Below are positions 30,087-39,142 of a stretch of 64,000 nt of DNA, piece after piece. Under the pieces are notes generated by a model. It was not told the origin of the DNA and ran no database searches. It was given only the letters and a program-made list of their open reading frames with translations. Position 1 is the first letter of the stretch; the number at the start of each line of letters is the position of its first letter. The stretch lies in NCBI GenBank assembly GCA_036245525.1, contig BTPG01000007.1, positions 162,882,847-162,946,846 of the forward strand, read 5' to 3'. Origin of the DNA: Semisulcospira habei. Its lineage: Eukaryota > Mollusca > Gastropoda > Semisulcospiridae. The translations under genes were made by a program, and so were the position numbers.

Positions 30087-31456
30087 TTATGTCTCTCTCA
30101 TGGCTTGACTTCGCGAACGAAGATTCTATAGGGCTTGCCCACGTCGTCTGCAGGCATTTTCGTGGCTGCGGAGGCCAATCCGGGACAGGCAGGTTCGACC
30201 GCAGTGGCTGCAGGGGAAGGTCTGGTCAGGGTTCTGAGTTACGACAGCTCTGTTTTTTCTTCTGAGCCGCTTGTCTTTAAGGTTAGCTCTGCGAGAGTCC
30301 TCAAAGGAGACAGCTGCCTTGTGAATGGTGGAGCGCCAGGTGTCATGGTCCGCAGCAAGCAAAGACCATTGGCGGTGGTCGATTTGGCAGGCACTAAGTG
30401 ACTTCTTGAGACCGTCTTTGTATCTCTTCTTTGGTGCCCCTCTGTCTCGGTGTCCAGTGGCGAGCTCGCCGAACAGAGTGATCTTGGGTAGGCGATGATC
30501 CTCCATCCTGGAGACGTGCCCCGCCCAGCGAAGCTGTGTCCGCAGCAGCAAAGCCTCGATGCTCACAATTTCCGCCTGTTCAAGGACCTCGACGTTGGTG
30601 ACATAGTCACTCCAGTGAATGCTGAGGATGGTACGCAGGCAGCGCTGGTGAAAGCGTTCGAGGAGTCGTAGTTGGCTGCGGTAGAGGGCCCAGGACTCGG
30701 AACCGTACAGCAGGGTGGTGAGGACGACAGCTCTGTACACGCTGATCTTGGTGCCTTTTTTCAGCTGTTGATTGTGCCACACCCGCTTGAATAGTCGCCC
30801 GAAAGCACTGTTCGCTTTTGCCAGCCTGTTGTCCAGCTCCTTGTCCAGCTTGGCGTCTGACATGATGATGCAGCCAAGGTAGGTAAACTGGTGTACAGAC
30901 TTCAGTTCGGACTCGCCGATGGTGATGTGGGGAGGGCGATGCTCTTCCTTGGGTGCCGGCTGATGAAGGACCTCTGTCTTTTTCAGACTGACCTCAAGTC
31001 CAAAGAGCTGGGCGGCATCTGCGAACCAGGACGTAATGCGCTGCAAGGCTCTCTCTGTGTGTGCAACGAGGGCAGCGTCATCAGCAAAGAGCAGCTCACG
31101 AATCAGTTGGTCTAGGGTTTTCGTGTGGGCCTGCAGTCGTCTGAGGTTGAACAGGCTGCCATCGAGACGATACCTGATGTACACTGCGTCGTCATCGTCG
31201 AGGTCCACTGTGGCCTGCTTCAACATCATGCTGAAGAAGATGGTGAAGAGGGTCGGTGCCAGCACGCAGCCTTGCTTCACGCCGTTGCGAATGGGGAATG
31301 GTTCTGAGAGGTCACTGTTTAGTCTGACCTGGCCTTGCTGGTCCTCGTGGAGCTGGACGATCATGTTGAGGAACTTTGGGGGACAGCCTAGTCGCTCCAG
31401 GATCTGCCACATACCTTGCCTGCTCACAGTGTCAAACGCTTTTGTTAGTTTTATGT
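30087..31456 (-). mobile_element. 5'-truncated non-LTR retrotransposon (LINE) inserted in DIRS copy 4
   Basis: The insertion body spans 30093-31450 and is bounded by TTATGT at 30087-30092 and 31451-31456, the apparent target duplication. Removing it restores the inverted repeat. Only the 3' half of the RT ORF remains, as expected from target-primed reverse transcription that stopped early. No poly-A tail is visible at the 3' end, near 30093. Confidence 0.85.
30126..31427 (-). CDS. Non-LTR reverse transcriptase, C-terminal fragment with zinc finger
   Basis: The 433-codon frame is uninterrupted. It starts inside the RT palm: IRNGVKQGCVLAPTLF, then the catalytic LLFADDAALVAHTE, the FTYLGCIIMSD motif, ISVYRAVVLTTLLYGSESWA and QLRWAGHVSRMEDHRLPK. 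The C-terminus has a CCHC/CCHH-like finger: CSHCGRTCLSRIGLRSHENAC. This domain order is common in animal elements annotated as endonuclease-reverse transcriptases. I cannot assign the clade (RTE, I or Nimb-like). The endonuclease and the N-terminal RT are missing because of 5' truncation, so the first Met is not a true start. Confidence 0.85.
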   Translation of the reverse strand: MSRQGMWQILERLGCPPKFLNMIVQLHEDQQGQVRLNSDLSEPFPIRNGVKQGCVLAPTLFTIFFSMMLKQATVDLDDDDAVYIRYRLDGSLFNLRRLQAHTKTLDQLIRELLFADDAALVAHTERALQRITSWFADAAQLFGLEVSLKKTEVLHQPAPKEEHRPPHITIGESELKSVHQFTYLGCIIMSDAKLDKELDNRLAKANSAFGRLFKRVWHNQQLKKGTKISVYRAVVLTTLLYGSESWALYRSQLRLLERFHQRCLRTILSIHWSDYVTNVEVLEQAEIVSIEALLLRTQLRWAGHVSRMEDHRLPKITLFGELATGHRDRGAPKKRYKDGLKKSLSACQIDHRQWSLLAADHDTWRSTIHKAAVSFEDSRRANLKDKRLRRKNRAVVTQNPDQTFPCSHCGRTCLSRIGLRSHENACRRRGQAL

Positions 31457-31536
31457 AAGCTATGTAGATATTCCATATAGTAATGTCATCGGTAAGTATT
31501 TTTCGAAAATATACATTTTAGAGAAAAAATTCATTT
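31457..31536. repeat. DIRS copy 4 right inverted terminal repeat, outer end
   Basis: It resumes with AAGCTATGTAGATATTCC and ends AATTCATTT. It includes the unique right-end tail matched by the internal complementary region. Confidence 0.8.
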
Positions 31537-31591
31537 TTCTGTTGTCATTCTTATGAAGATGATAATTATAATGATAAATAGTTATCATTGA

Positions 31592-31628
<37 letters not shown>
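31592..31628. repeat. (ATT)n microsatellite
   Basis: A run of about 12 ATT units lies 20 bp upstream of the AKAP10 acceptor at 31649, within its polypyrimidine neighbourhood. Confidence 0.9.
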
Positions 31629-31630
<2 letters not shown>

Positions 31631-31649
31631 TGTTATTATTGTTGTACAG

Positions 31650-31869
31650 CTAGTGACGCCTCATCTGAACATAGTGCTGGCAGCCACAGCTTGGGAACGG
31701 AGAGTATCAGTTTCCGTAACACCCTGCTGGCGTCCAGCTCTCGCACAGCTCGAAAATCCACTTCCTCCGGCTCCCTCTCCACTTCCGCGAGCAAAGTGGA
31801 GGAACAACTTGGGAATATGGATTCTGATTTTCTCAACCCAGAAAAACTGTGGACGCAGCCGAAAAAGGG
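31650..31869 (+). CDS. AKAP10: AKAP10 exon (Ser-rich linker and C-terminal block)
   Basis: The acceptor is TTGTTGTACAG and the donor is AAGGG|GTAATG. The G left by the previous exon plus CT gives Ala. The exon encodes a Ser/Thr-rich linker (SDASSEHSAGSHSLGTESIS, FRNTLLASSSRTARKSTSSG). It ends with MDSDFLNPEKLWTQPKK, corresponding to the ASLDPESLYQR-like region of vertebrate AKAP10. Homology in the linker is weak; placement rests on phase and on the NPEKLW end. Confidence 0.85.
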
Positions 31870-32023
31870 GTAATGGGGATAATTATTGTCGTTTTCATGG
31901 CTGAATTTGCTCAGCGAACAAAGGCCATCAGGTTAACCTAAGGCGCAGTTGGTTTGCGCACAGCTGTGCATGGGCCAATGGCGGCCCGGTGACCTTATGC
32001 ACACTGGGATGTATAGTTTGGAT

Positions 32024-32228
32024 ATAACCCATTCAGCCCTGACCCACTACAGCAGGAGATGGGTCGACCATGATAATTCAAGGGTAGTGCCAGATTCGCT
32101 TTGGTGCCTGTCGAATCTAGCACTGCCCTTGAATTATCATTTTCGATCCATCTCCTGCAACTGGTGCATAGTCATTAGATGACGCCTCCAAAATTTGGGA
32201 ATTATGGCCATCGGGATGAATGAGTTAA
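32024..32228. repeat. Palindrome family A, full copy
   Basis: It starts ATAACCCATTCAGCCC and ends ATGAGTTAA. Arms: GATAATTCAAGGGTAGTGCC pairs with GCACTGCCCTTGAATTATCA. Confidence 0.85.
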
Positions 32229-32674
32229 GTGATTTAAAAAAAAAAGAAGCCTACAGCGGAAGTGTGTTGGTTTCTTTGTAATCTGCATTATTCTTTTTTA
32301 TCTCTTTTAATTTTTTTTAAATAATCGTGATCATTGCTAATGTCTGTACGATAGGTAAGTAGTTGTATCCATGTTTTTTTAATTGATTACTTTAACAAAA
32401 CTGTTTGGAAATTGTTTTGTTATTCTTTTGAAGTGTAACTCTTTCTTTCTTGGTTATTTTATTTGATACATTTAAAACACTTCATAAAGTGTGCCAAGAA
32501 CTTTTATTTTGAACAGTCGATAAATTAGTTTTACTAAATGTATCTTATGTTAGCATACTTTTCTTTTGTACTTTTGTGCTTTTTCGTTTTGTAGATCTTG
32601 AATTTTGTAAGGTCCAAAAGCACGGACCAAGGAACATATTCATGTGTGTTTAGAAATTCCATCTTTACTTTCAG

Positions 32675-32760
32675 GCCACTGAGTTTTGGCAAGGTGAACG
32701 CCCTAGGGCAGTTTGTCTCCGAGTTTGAACCGCCTGACCCTGAAGGGGAGAAAAAGAAAG
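32675..32760 (+). CDS. AKAP10: AKAP10 exon (conserved C-terminal segment)
   Basis: The acceptor is CTTTACTTTCAG and the donor is AAAG|GTAGGC. The exon encodes GPLSFGKVNALGQFVSEFEP then PDPEGEKKKG. It matches the M-FG+V--LGQF--E-EPEPD block of vertebrate AKAP10. It enters in phase 2 and leaves in phase 1, both consistent with neighbours. Confidence 0.92.
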
Positions 32761-32895
32761 GTAGGCAAAATAGGTGTGTGTGCTGGTCAATGCACAAGAG
32801 CCGTAAGTTCCAAAATCATAGACCAGCACAATATTATTATACAGTCCACTGTAAGGATGTTGATGCGTACGCTTTTCTTAGTGGCTGTGGTTTGT

Positions 32896-33015
32896 ATGAG
32901 AAGAACCCGACGAAGGAAGAAACGAACTTAGAAAGGATAGTTACAGCACAATGTGTTGTAAAGTCCCTGTCTTTTCTAATTGTGTTTCATTCTTCTTTGG
33001 GTTCTTCTCTGCACT
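32896..33015. repeat. Fold-back family E copy
   Basis: GAAGAACCCGACGAAGGAAG pairs imperfectly with CTTCTTTGGGTTCTTC. A related copy lies at 58825-58960 with GAACATCCCAACGAAGAAAG and CTTTGGGATGTTCTC. Confidence 0.65.
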
Positions 33016-33103
33016 ATTCACAAACGGCAGTCACCTTTTTGGAATGGATTTTGAAAACACATTTTGTTCGTTTGGCTCACAGCACTGCTAAATGAAATGG
33101 GGG

Positions 33104-33179
33104 ACCTGGGTAGTTCAGACAGTAGACCGTTCGACTCTCATACCAATGGTCGCGAGTTTGAACCCAGCTGGGGTCAGAA
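33104..33179 (+). repeat. tRNA-like block, possible SINE head
   Basis: GACCTGGGTAGTTCAGACAG is followed 40 bp later by GTCGCGAGTTTGAACCCAGC, resembling polymerase III A and B boxes. The ends GACCTGG and TGGGGTC are roughly complementary. I cannot draw a convincing full cloverleaf, so this is more likely a SINE fragment than a tRNA gene. Confidence 0.35.
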
Positions 33180-33363
33180 TTTGTTCAGATCCTTTTCAGT
33201 GCCTGTCTTCGAAATCATCTTGGTGGATAAAAGGTGTTAAGCTCTTAAGTATTTGAAGTTTTAACTAACTGAAGTGCGCCTTTGTCACACAGGCTTACTT
33301 GAATCACACAAATTAATTACTGATACACCCAACCAAGACATGTTATAGTGCGAAGATCAAAGC

Positions 33364-33573
33364 TTAACCCTTTTGGCCCCATGGATGCATTTCCCAAATT
33401 TTGGAAATGTTAACGATCAAGTACAAGTTGAAGGAGGTGGATTGACCATGATGATTCAAGGGTAGTGCCAGATTAGCTTGGCGCATTAAGGCGCCAAGCT
33501 AATCTGGCACTACCCTTGAATTATCATGGTCAATCAATCTCCTGCTGTAGGGACTCGGGGCTAAATGGGTTAA
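33364..33573. repeat. Palindrome family A, full copy
   Basis: It starts TTAACCCTTTTGGCCCC and ends GGGGCTAAATGGGTTAA. The centre is GCTTGGCGCATTAAGGCGCC, with long complementary arms. Confidence 0.9.
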
Positions 33574-33826
33574 AGCTGTAAACTATTAAAGATTGGACAT
33601 TTGGATCACTTGCAGAATATTGATACGTATAACAATATGTTGGGAGATGCACGTGTTTTGGTTGTGATATGTGAAGTTTGTGATAAGTGGAAAAGTGTGG
33701 TCACTACCTCGGTGTCTGACTTTCATTTCATGCAACCCTTTCATAATAATGTTTGTGTCGATATTCATTTTGACTGAAACAGGTTTTGAAAAAGAGCAGA
33801 TAAAAATTGTGCCCATTTTGTTTTAG

Positions 33827-33864
33827 GTGGAGGATTTTTCAAGAAACGAAAGGAGAAGGAAAAA
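33827..33864 (+). CDS. AKAP10: AKAP10 micro-exon (38 nt)
   Basis: The acceptor is TTTGTTTTAG and the donor is AAAAA|GTGAGG. The exon encodes GGGFFKKRKEKEK when joined to the preceding G. It corresponds to the KGSMFSQAMKKW area just before the PKA-binding helix. It is short, but the phases (1 in, 0 out) are exactly those needed. Confidence 0.8.
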
Positions 33865-34077
33865 GTGAGGATCAATACTTACTTAGTTTTAGATTATTTA
33901 TGTGTTTATTTGATCATGATATGTGTTTCACGACTTTGTGAGGTATCATTAACACATTCGCTGCCGAGAAAAAATAAACTCGAGGCGAGAACAACTGAAC
34001 AAGTTAGTTACTTGGGTTTAACGCCGAGCAGGCAACTAAGGCCATCTCACGGCGGAACAACTGAACAAGATCCAAAT

Positions 34078-34128
34078 GCAAGAGACATCGATCCTGCGGG
34101 GGCTCATGAGGATCTATGTCTCTTGCTA
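34078..34128. repeat. Hairpin family C copy
   Basis: GCAAGAGACATCGATCCTGC and GGATCTATGTCTCTTGC are partly paired; the loop is shortened. Confidence 0.7.
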
Positions 34129-34424
34129 ACACTACTTTGTATCTATGATCCTTGAATGGCTAGGGCTCAAGAGTTGAAGTAACAAATATATCAGAAACAC
34201 ATTCTGCATCCACTGACCTTGAAGGGGTTAAAGACTGCAGGAGATGGATGAGCCTTATGTTATAAGATCAGTGCCAGATTAGCTTGGTGCTTGACTCTCT
34301 AGATCACCTCTTGAAGTCAAGTACATGTCGCCTCAGTGTTATGGGCTCCAGTATGCCACAGTACCTGTATCTCGTATAACGCTCACAGGTCTCTGGCTCC
34401 CACATGGATGCCCAGTGAGCAAGA

Positions 34425-34500
34425 GGTCTTCAGGCCAATGTCAGCCTTAGCGGTTCAGCTAAGGCTGACGTCAGCCTGAAGCAAGGACCTTTTGCTTACC
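34425..34500. repeat. Fold-back with AAGGCTGACGTC-type arms
   Basis: TCAGGCCAATGTCAGCCTTAGC pairs with GCTAAGGCTGACGTCAGCCTG around CGGTTCA. Related short palindromes occur near 22543, 45255 and 57955. Confidence 0.7.
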
Positions 34501-34664
34501 AAGTGGTTTTTCTTCACAAGTCTTTTGTCCATTCCACACTACTGTATCTCGATCATGAACGCGCAAGCCTCCTTGCTGGGTCAAGACACCAGCGAAGGTT
34601 GAAGTCAGATATTTTCACATTTCATTTTTAAAAATATATTTATTACATTTATTTGTTACCATAG

Positions 34665-34856
34665 GAACAAGAAGAGATGGCAATGCAAGTAGCTCAAATG
34701 ATTATCAGCGACGTTGCGGCCATGACCCAGATGGGGGATGCCTGCTCAGGTCGAGACGACAACTTTAACACCAGCAATAACACCGCAACCACCAAGTCAC
34801 TATCGCTGTCAGCCCCAGCCAGTGCAAAATCTTTCTTTGAACCGCCACCATCCTGA
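34665..34856 (+). CDS. AKAP10: AKAP10 last exon (PKA-anchoring helix and C-terminus)
   Basis: The acceptor is TTTGTTACCATAG and the stop TGA is at 34854-34856. The exon encodes EQEEMAMQVAQMIISDVAAM, an amphipathic helix corresponding to the AKAP10 site that binds PKA regulatory subunits (E-LAWKIAKMIVSDIM in vertebrates). A divergent low-complexity tail follows (DDNFNTSNNTATTKSLSLSA, ending FFEPPPS). Vertebrate AKAP10 ends in a PDZ-ligand (TKL); this tail does not, so PDZ binding is probably absent here. The 3' UTR follows but its end is not identifiable. Confidence 0.93.
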   Translation, partial: EQEEMAMQVAQMIISDVAAMTQMGDACSGRDDNFNTSNNTATTKSLSLSAPASAKSFFEPPPS

Positions 34857-35780
34857 CCTTGGCTGCCATCCTGATCTTGACATTTGACACTTTGGGACAT
34901 CTCTGACATGACCTTTGGCATTTGACGTGCACTAACCTTTTGTACTTTGACATACGGCACAAATTGGATTGACCATGATAGTTCTAGGGTGATGCCAGCT
35001 GGCACCACCCTTGCACTATCCTGGTTCATCAAACTCCTAAACTGAAGGGTTAGCTTCAGATGATAGCTCCTAGATTTGTGTATAAAATTTGTCTTAACAG
35101 GGCATGTATGTAAAAGGAGTTTCACATGGGTGGATTGTGTGACCTTTTGCAAGTGACCTCATCGGAAAATGTTGCTGGTCTGTGCTTTTGGGCTTAAGTG
35201 CCTGGCACCATAAGATCCAGTATTATAGACCAGCACACATATCGGCAAATGTTCTCATGATACAGTCCGTGTACATGCTGTGTAATGTGACCACCCAAGA
35301 GACAGTCAAACGGTGGTCACTTCTTATACAGGGGTTATCTGAGTAATAGAAAGATGATCATGGGACCAAAAGTGAGAGGTCTGCTTAGACAGGTGCATGG
35401 TTGCTTTATAAAGGTGGTCACTTGTGAATTTGATCGACACTGATCTTGATTTAACTGTATTCTGACCTTTGAGATTGGGCTTGGTTGATTCTAGGAGCTT
35501 TATCAGTCGACCTTTTCCTGGCCTTGACATTGTCTTCCTGACCTTGAGATCTACCCCCACCCTACCTGACCTTGACTCTTAAGTGCCACATGCCATTTCA
35601 CTTTGGCATTTATTCTGCATGCCCTTGAACAAGTCAGCATTGTGTGGATGTTTTGTCGGGTACCTTGTCTCGGGTTTCCCATCATGACCTTGACCTTGCA
35701 AGAAACTGAAGGAACAAGCTTAAAGTAAGACTTGAGATAAAGCATTGTATTTAAAAGTAAATGTTTTGTCTTAAGTTTCC
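34857..35780. other. AKAP10 3' UTR/downstream region
   Basis: No ORF is supported. It contains repeated TGACCTTGAC-like phrases (34855-34930, 35510-35700), an inverted GATAGTTCTAGGGTGATGCC palindrome near 34975-35025, and a GGTCTGTGCTTTTGGGC fold-back at 35178-35240. Confidence 0.5.
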
Positions 35781-35873
35781 TAACCTTTTGGTTGTGGATA
35801 GCATTTTTTGGTTGCGATGATTCCAGCAGGAATCTTTGTGACAAAATCCGCGATAGACATCCAAAGGGTTTAA
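35781..35873. repeat. Hairpin family B copy with TTTGG ends
   Basis: It starts TAACCTTTTGGTTG and ends CATCCAAAGGGTTTAA. The core is GCGATGATTCCAGCAGGAATC. It shares its terminal TTAA with the next family A copy. Confidence 0.8.
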
Positions 35874-36083
35874 CCCATTTAGCCCCAAGACCCTACTGCA
35901 GGAGATGGATGGACCATGATAATTCAAGGGTAGTGCCAGATTAGCTTGGTGCCTGAAGGCGTCAAGCTAATCTGGCACTACCCTTGAATTAGCACGGTCC
36001 ATCCATCTCCTGCAACTGGTACATAGTTGTCAGGCGACAACTCCAAAATTTGGGAAATGGGGCCTTGGGGTTAAGAGGGTTAA
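35870..36083. repeat. Palindrome family A, full copy
   Basis: It starts TTAACCCATTTAGCCCC and ends GGGGTTAAGAGGGTTAA. Arms include GATAATTCAAGGGTAGTGCC and GGCACTACCCTTGAATTAGC. The centre is GGTGCCTGAAGGCGTC. Confidence 0.92.
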
Positions 36084-36500
36084 GCATGTTTCTTTCTTTG
36101 CTGGTTATTTACACACTTGGCTGTCACCTTTTGATCTGTAATTGTCATGACCTTGACATAGGCATTACTTGAACCTAGTAATAGGAGTCTTGGTGCTGCA
36201 TCTTTCAGGTTCCTTGCTCTTCGTAAGAGTATATTTTTTGGAAAAATGTTTCACATACTAGTTTTGAAGTATATAGTATAATATAAGAGATATTGGTACG
36301 TTAGTTGTAAATGGTATGATCAAGTTTCTCCTGCTTCAGTTCTTTGTGCGGGAGAGCTGAAGAGTGCAAGCAATAATGAGGTGGAGTATGATATGGGTTC
36401 CGTCTCACGGGTAGGTTAGATCAACTGTCGTATTGTGAGGTCATACATGTACTTGTGATATTTTCTATGTCTCCTCTCATTGAAGTTGCCAGACTTTCCG

Positions 36501-36724
36501 TTAACCCTTATCATTCAGAATTCACCAATGTGTGAAATAAATTTGACTAAAATAGTTCAAGGGTAGTGCCAGAATAGCTTGGCACCTCTAGGCACCAAGC
36601 TATTCTGGCACCACCCTTGAACTAAAGCCACTGGTCTATATCCTTATCTGTAAGTACTATAATGTAGCTTGCATATGGCAGTGTACAAATTTGAAGCTTT
36701 TAGCCTCCATATGTTATGGGTTAA
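36501..36724. repeat. Palindrome family A' copy
   Basis: It starts TTAACCCTTATCATTCAGAA and ends ATATGTTATGGGTTAA. The centre AAGGGTAGTGCCAGAATAGC pairs with GCTATTCTGGCACCACCCTT. Confidence 0.85.
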
Positions 36725-37007
36725 TTCTATAATTTCATGAATATGTTTTAGCAGGGATTGAAAAAAATGGAAGGCCATCTGGAAGAACAGACAAATTTTG
36801 GAAAAAACCCCGACAACTTCCATTCAGTGTGGGAACACAGGGGCAAATTCGTGACTGCAACAATTAGGCGCACACATGAATGTGAACACTGTTGCAATTT
36901 GCAGAAGGTTTGATGCTGACAGGAACCCCACCCCACCCAACCCCTTTATAAGTACCTGCATGAATCATCTGTTGGCGTAAACATGCAGTGTTGCAATAGG
37001 TACTAAT

Positions 37008-37081
37008 CCTTTGCGTGTCAGTAGCATTTTTAGTTGCAATGATTCCTGTAGGAATCATCGTGACTAAAACCGCTACTGACG
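37008..37081. repeat. Hairpin family B copy
   Basis: CAGTAGCATTTTTAGTTGCA... pairs with ...CGTGACTAAAACCGCTACTG across GATTCCTGTAGGAATC. Confidence 0.8.
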
Positions 37082-37086
37082 TGTTC

Positions 37087-37550
37087 CAGGGTTCGAAATA
37101 ACCAGGGGCCTGGGGCAAAAAGCCCCTTACTTTGGCCTCGGGCCCTCTACTTTCATGTCCATGGGACCCGACGTGCCCCCTTCTTTTCAGACCTAATTTG
37201 TCTCAAAGCAGCGGTAGGCAGTACTCGGCGCATCAGTGCGATCCCGACACAGGTCATGAACTTTTAACCAAACACACGTGGCTGGCTATTTTTAGCATGG
37301 TACGCATTGCATCAACCTCTCTTTGCTGCATAGTGGTCTAGCGCGATACGTTCACTCTGCTGTTTGCAGCTCGCTATTCTCCTTTTAGCTAAAGCTGCTT
37401 CCTCCCATGAAGGAGAGTTTCTATGTTTTGCTGTCTTGTCTGTAAATCATGCGACAGTTCATGAGCCCCTTACTTTCCTGTGGGGTCCTCTACTTTTACT
37501 AACGGGGGGCCCAAAGGGCCCCGTACTTTTGAAAAGTATTTAGAACCCTG
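37087..37550. mobile_element. hAT-like short non-autonomous element
   Basis: Terminal inverted repeats CAGGGTTCGAAATA and, inverted, CAGGGTTCTAAATACTT are typical of hAT ends. The interior holds repeated GGGGCCC/CCCTTACTTT phrases and no ORF with a transposase motif. No clear 8-bp target duplication is seen. Confidence 0.6.
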
Positions 37551-37912
37551 TGCTCTTACCTGGGCTGTGGCATAAAATACATGACGGACTGTGGAGCCCG
37601 CATGATGGATTTCTTTTACCCGGGTATGCCCTGGGGGACTTGGGTGGAGTTAACTACTTTTTAGTTCCCAGGGTCACTCTGGTCAGCCTCACAGGGTGGG
37701 TTTTCCCCTCTATTCTGGGGCATGTGTTTCTGTTTACCCTTGGTCCATTCACCTGTATTTTATTTTTTTAAACTCTTACTACTGTCTGCGCTGCCTGTAG
37801 CTCTTGATATTGGATGTGTGTTGCTAAATGGTCTTGGGTTTATTTAGCGTATTAGACCGGCTGGCGACATACATTCAATATTCTGTTTAGTTGTTTGTTT
37901 TCTCAAAACACA

Positions 37913-38091
37913 TTACCGATGGTATGACATTGTGGAAAAGCCCTTAGCTAGCCTAATTTTAGCCAAAATTTGGTTGTGTCCGTATAAGGGGGTGTTGGCA
38001 GGAGTGGAGCGCCATAGACCCGGTCATGGCCTGAATAGTCTCCCCTTATTCCCACCCGGTACGAGAATACCCGTCATCCCTCAGTTTAGTT
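37913..38091. repeat. DIRS copy 5 left inverted terminal repeat
   Basis: It is the exact reverse complement, as far as I can read, of 44314-44492. The unique left outer end is TTTGTTTTCTCAAAACACA. Confidence 0.9.
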
Positions 38092-38461
38092 CTTAGCTAG
38101 CACTAGGAAGGTTGTGTCTGTTCGTGCTCTGCGTTTGATCTTGGACCGGTCTTCTGACCTTGGTGGTTGTGAGCTTGGACTTTGTACTTGGAACTTGTGT
38201 ACTGTGGAGCTTGAGTCGGTTGGGACTGCTTGTGCTCTCTGCTGGGCCGGTTCTCTGTCGTCGACTTGGGGACTCTCTTGCCGACGAGTTAGCTTTGGGA
38301 CTTCGAGCTCACTCGACTGGCGCTGTGACGAGACTTCGGAGCCTGGCCGGTCGTGACTGGCGACGAGTTTCTGCAACCGGCGGACAGTGGGTCCACTTCG
38401 GTGGAGACTGAGACGTGGGTTTGCTACCGTTTGTCGCCATGGACAGGTAATATCTCGGTGA

Positions 38462-39142
38462 ATGCCCTCGACCGGCGCTCTAGGGTGGGAAGGAGCGCCG
38501 AGCGTAGGCACGCGCTGTACTCTTTCGAATTCGATGAGGTTCGTTTCGTCATCGCGCGCGTTTTTATTTTGCGTGACCTCGGAGGCCATGCTCGCTCGTT
38601 TCTTCATTGTACCCTCTTGTTACAGATACCAGGTTCGTACCGGCACGTTGTGTGGCGACTTTCAGTGGCCATCGGACGTGCATGCAGTCTGCCTACCCTG
38701 TGCTGGTTGCGATTCGAACAATACGTGTGTGGTGTGCGCCCCATGGCTGGAAGAAAGATGGTCGCAGCTGTGGGGCTTTTACCGCCGAGAACGACCGACT
38801 CCTGTCAGGGAACGACTGACAGACCCGGTGCGGAGTACCAAGACGGGAACCAAGCCGGTACCAGTGGCTAAGGCGTCCCGAACAAAGAAAGCTGGCAAGT
38901 CGCATACTATCGCGGAGGGCCCCACTGAGGTTACCCTTACCGTGGCGACCATGAGACCGGAGCCCGAACCCATGTCAGCGGACGGGATTACAGTCTGTAC
39001 GCCTCTGGAGGAGGCAGACAACAGGATCCTTTCCCCGGACTGGCGTCGGCAACCAAATCTACGACGCTACCAGTCCAGACACACATGGCGGATCGCAGAC
39101 ATGACAGGCGGGAACGACCACGTACAAGTAGTCACGCGGTGA
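38462..39142 (+). CDS. DIRS copy 5 gag-like protein, N-terminal part
   Basis: The 226-codon frame contains the Cys-rich motif shared with copy 4: YQVRTGTLCGDFQWPSDVHA then VCLPCAGCDSNNTCVVCAPW and LEERWSQLWGFYRRERP. Cys spacing in the central part (CxxCxGC, then CxVC) is conserved between the copies, consistent with a zinc-binding module. The following part is Thr/Pro/Glu-rich with no recognisable fold. Gag continues in other frames to about 41110 (AATDCDLMIRDT near 40930). Confidence 0.55.
   Translation: MPSTGALGWEGAPSVGTRCTLSNSMRFVSSSRAFLFCVTSEAMLARFFIVPSCYRYQVRTGTLCGDFQWPSDVHAVCLPCAGCDSNNTCVVCAPWLEERWSQLWGFYRRERPTPVRERLTDPVRSTKTGTKPVPVAKASRTKKAGKSHTIAEGPTEVTLTVATMRPEPEPMSADGITVCTPLEEADNRILSPDWRRQPNLRRYQSRHTWRIADMTGGNDHVQVVTR

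Larger units (their letters stand above)
23939..31536 (+). mobile_element. DIRS-like retrotransposon copy 4, in AKAP10 intron, with nested LINE
   Basis: The left inverted repeat is at 23939-24150, the internal complementary region at 29805-29910, and the right inverted repeat runs from 29945 to 31536, interrupted by a LINE at 30093-31450. Without the LINE the element is about 6.2 kb. Gag, RT and recombinase are present but broken. The RNase H region and the recombinase N-terminus are replaced by a gag-like tandem array (27640-28640). Confidence 0.85.

Noticed and set aside
32598..33095. 165-codon ORF as a separate gene
   Set aside because: It is an AKAP10 exon (32675-32760) read through its splice sites into intron sequence.
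33104..33179. A functional tRNA gene
   Set aside because: The A and B box resemblance is partial and no good acceptor stem or full cloverleaf can be drawn; kept only as a possible SINE fragment.
38086..38607. - strand ORF of 173 codons
   Set aside because: It overlaps the DIRS copy 5 leader and gag start, has no recognisable motif and is not conserved in other copies.
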